A DNA stretch of 15,817 nucleotides, from positions 1-15,817 of the forward strand of contig CAZUZS010000087.1 in assembly GCA_964624795.1 (NCBI GenBank), written 5' to 3'. The first letter of the stretch is position 1. Each line of letters opens with the position of its first letter. Positions 15,370-15,817 of this stretch are shown piece by piece. Origin of the DNA: CAZUZS01 sp964624795. Lineage in GTDB: Bacteria; Calditrichota; Calditrichia; RBG-13-44-9. The translations under genes were made by a program, and so were the position numbers. The notes beneath the pieces are model-generated. The model was not told the origin of the DNA, searched no databases, and was given only the letters and a program-made list of their open reading frames with translations.

Positions 15370-15817
15370 TCAGGATGTCAATTCCTGCAAAAGCTCATTC
15401 AAATTAACAAGTGCAAAGCTGCTGCCTGAATCGGAGAAACCGTAAGGAAGGAACAATTGCCCGCCATGAACAATCCCCCCGCAACTGTAAACCACGTTGG
15501 GGACGTACCCCTCCCGCTCTTCCGCATCTGCGCTCAACAGCGGCTCTTTCAGGCGCCCGATCACCCGGGATGGATCTTTCAAATCCAGCAGAAAAGCCCC
15601 AATGGTGTATTTCCGCATGGCACCCACCCCATGTGTCAAGACCAGCCAGCCGGCGTCTGTCTCAATCGGCGAGCCGCAGTTCCCAATCTGTATAAACTCC
15701 CAACCGAATTGCGGCTGAAAAACCGCTTTTTTATCCTCCCAAATGAGAATGTTATCGGAATACATCAGATAGAGGTTCTCATTGTCCTGCCGTCCCAACA
15801 TGGCGTAGCGCCCATTA
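15370..15817 (-). CDS. GH130 glycoside phosphorylase/hydrolase, C-terminal part (5' end outside window)
   Basis: The frame is open to the right edge of the window and ends in TGA at 15370-15372, giving the last 148 residues of a protein that continues beyond it. The fragment carries typical GH130 blocks: GRYAMLGRQDNENLYLMYSDN, IGNCGSPIETDAGWLVLTHGVG, YTIGAFLLDLKDPSRVIGR, PLL...EREGYVPNVVYSCGG and LFLPYGFSDS. The His of THGV and the Asp of YGFSD match conserved active-site positions of the five-bladed propeller. GH130 members either phosphorolyse beta-mannosides to mannose 1-phosphate or, when phosphate-binding Arg/His residues are lost, hydrolyse beta-1,2-mannosides. The catalytic Asp and the key Arg residues are outside the window, so the mode and linkage cannot be decided. 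It lies upstream of, and on the same strand as, the beta-mannosidase and transporter. Confidence 0.88.
   Translation of the reverse strand, partial: NGRYAMLGRQDNENLYLMYSDNILIWEDKKAVFQPQFGWEFIQIGNCGSPIETDAGWLVLTHGVGAMRKYTIGAFLLDLKDPSRVIGRLKEPLLSADAEEREGYVPNVVYSCGGIVHGGQLFLPYGFSDSGSSFALVNLNELLQELTS

Overview
The window looks like part of a draft or metagenome-derived scaffold from an FCB-group bacterium. Two consecutive secreted proteins end in type IX secretion (T9SS) sorting domains carrying the NYPNPFNP signature. From general knowledge, that signature is common in Calditrichota, KSB1, Ignavibacteria and related lineages; the exact phylum cannot be read from the window. A run of 100 Ns marks a scaffold join. 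No rRNA, tRNA, CRISPR array, transposase or integrase was seen.

Layout. Positions 1-2679 hold three plus-strand genes: the 3' part of a class I SAM methyltransferase, a CPBP (CAAX/Rce1-like) membrane protease, and a leucine-carboxyl-methyltransferase (LCM) family enzyme. A composite palindromic repeat lies between the first two. From 2859 to the right edge every gene is on the minus strand. In order of transcription, right to left, these are: a GH130 glycoside phosphorylase/hydrolase (cut by the window end), a GH2 beta-mannosidase, an FHS/GlcP-type MFS sugar transporter, a GH94-like (alpha/alpha)6 exported putative lipoprotein, a 1055-residue secreted protein (helical-barrel-like region, two Ig/PKD-like modules, LamG-like module, T9SS tail), and a secreted protein with two DUF1566/Lcl modules and a T9SS tail.

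How the genes may work together. GH130 plus GH2 beta-mannosidase plus a sugar symporter is a recognisable beta-mannoside catabolic set. The GH94-like protein and the T9SS protein would act outside the cytoplasm and could release sugars for the importer. No SusC/SusD/TonB pair, sensor or regulator is visible. The functional link between the intracellular and exported parts rests on shared strand and adjacency and is an inference.

Main points for a second look. (1) The N gap is flanked by an exact 55-bp duplication. Collapsing 155 nt restores a single 530-codon gene, so the apparent broken gene is an assembly artefact. (2) The N-terminal ~510 residues of the 1055-residue protein match no family I can name and may be a new carbohydrate-active module. 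(3) The GH94-like protein carries an export signal and seems to lack the Thr of the GH94 phosphate-site motif, which suggests a hydrolase instead of a phosphorylase. (4) Three copies of one palindromic repeat family sit in intergenic spaces of the sugar locus.
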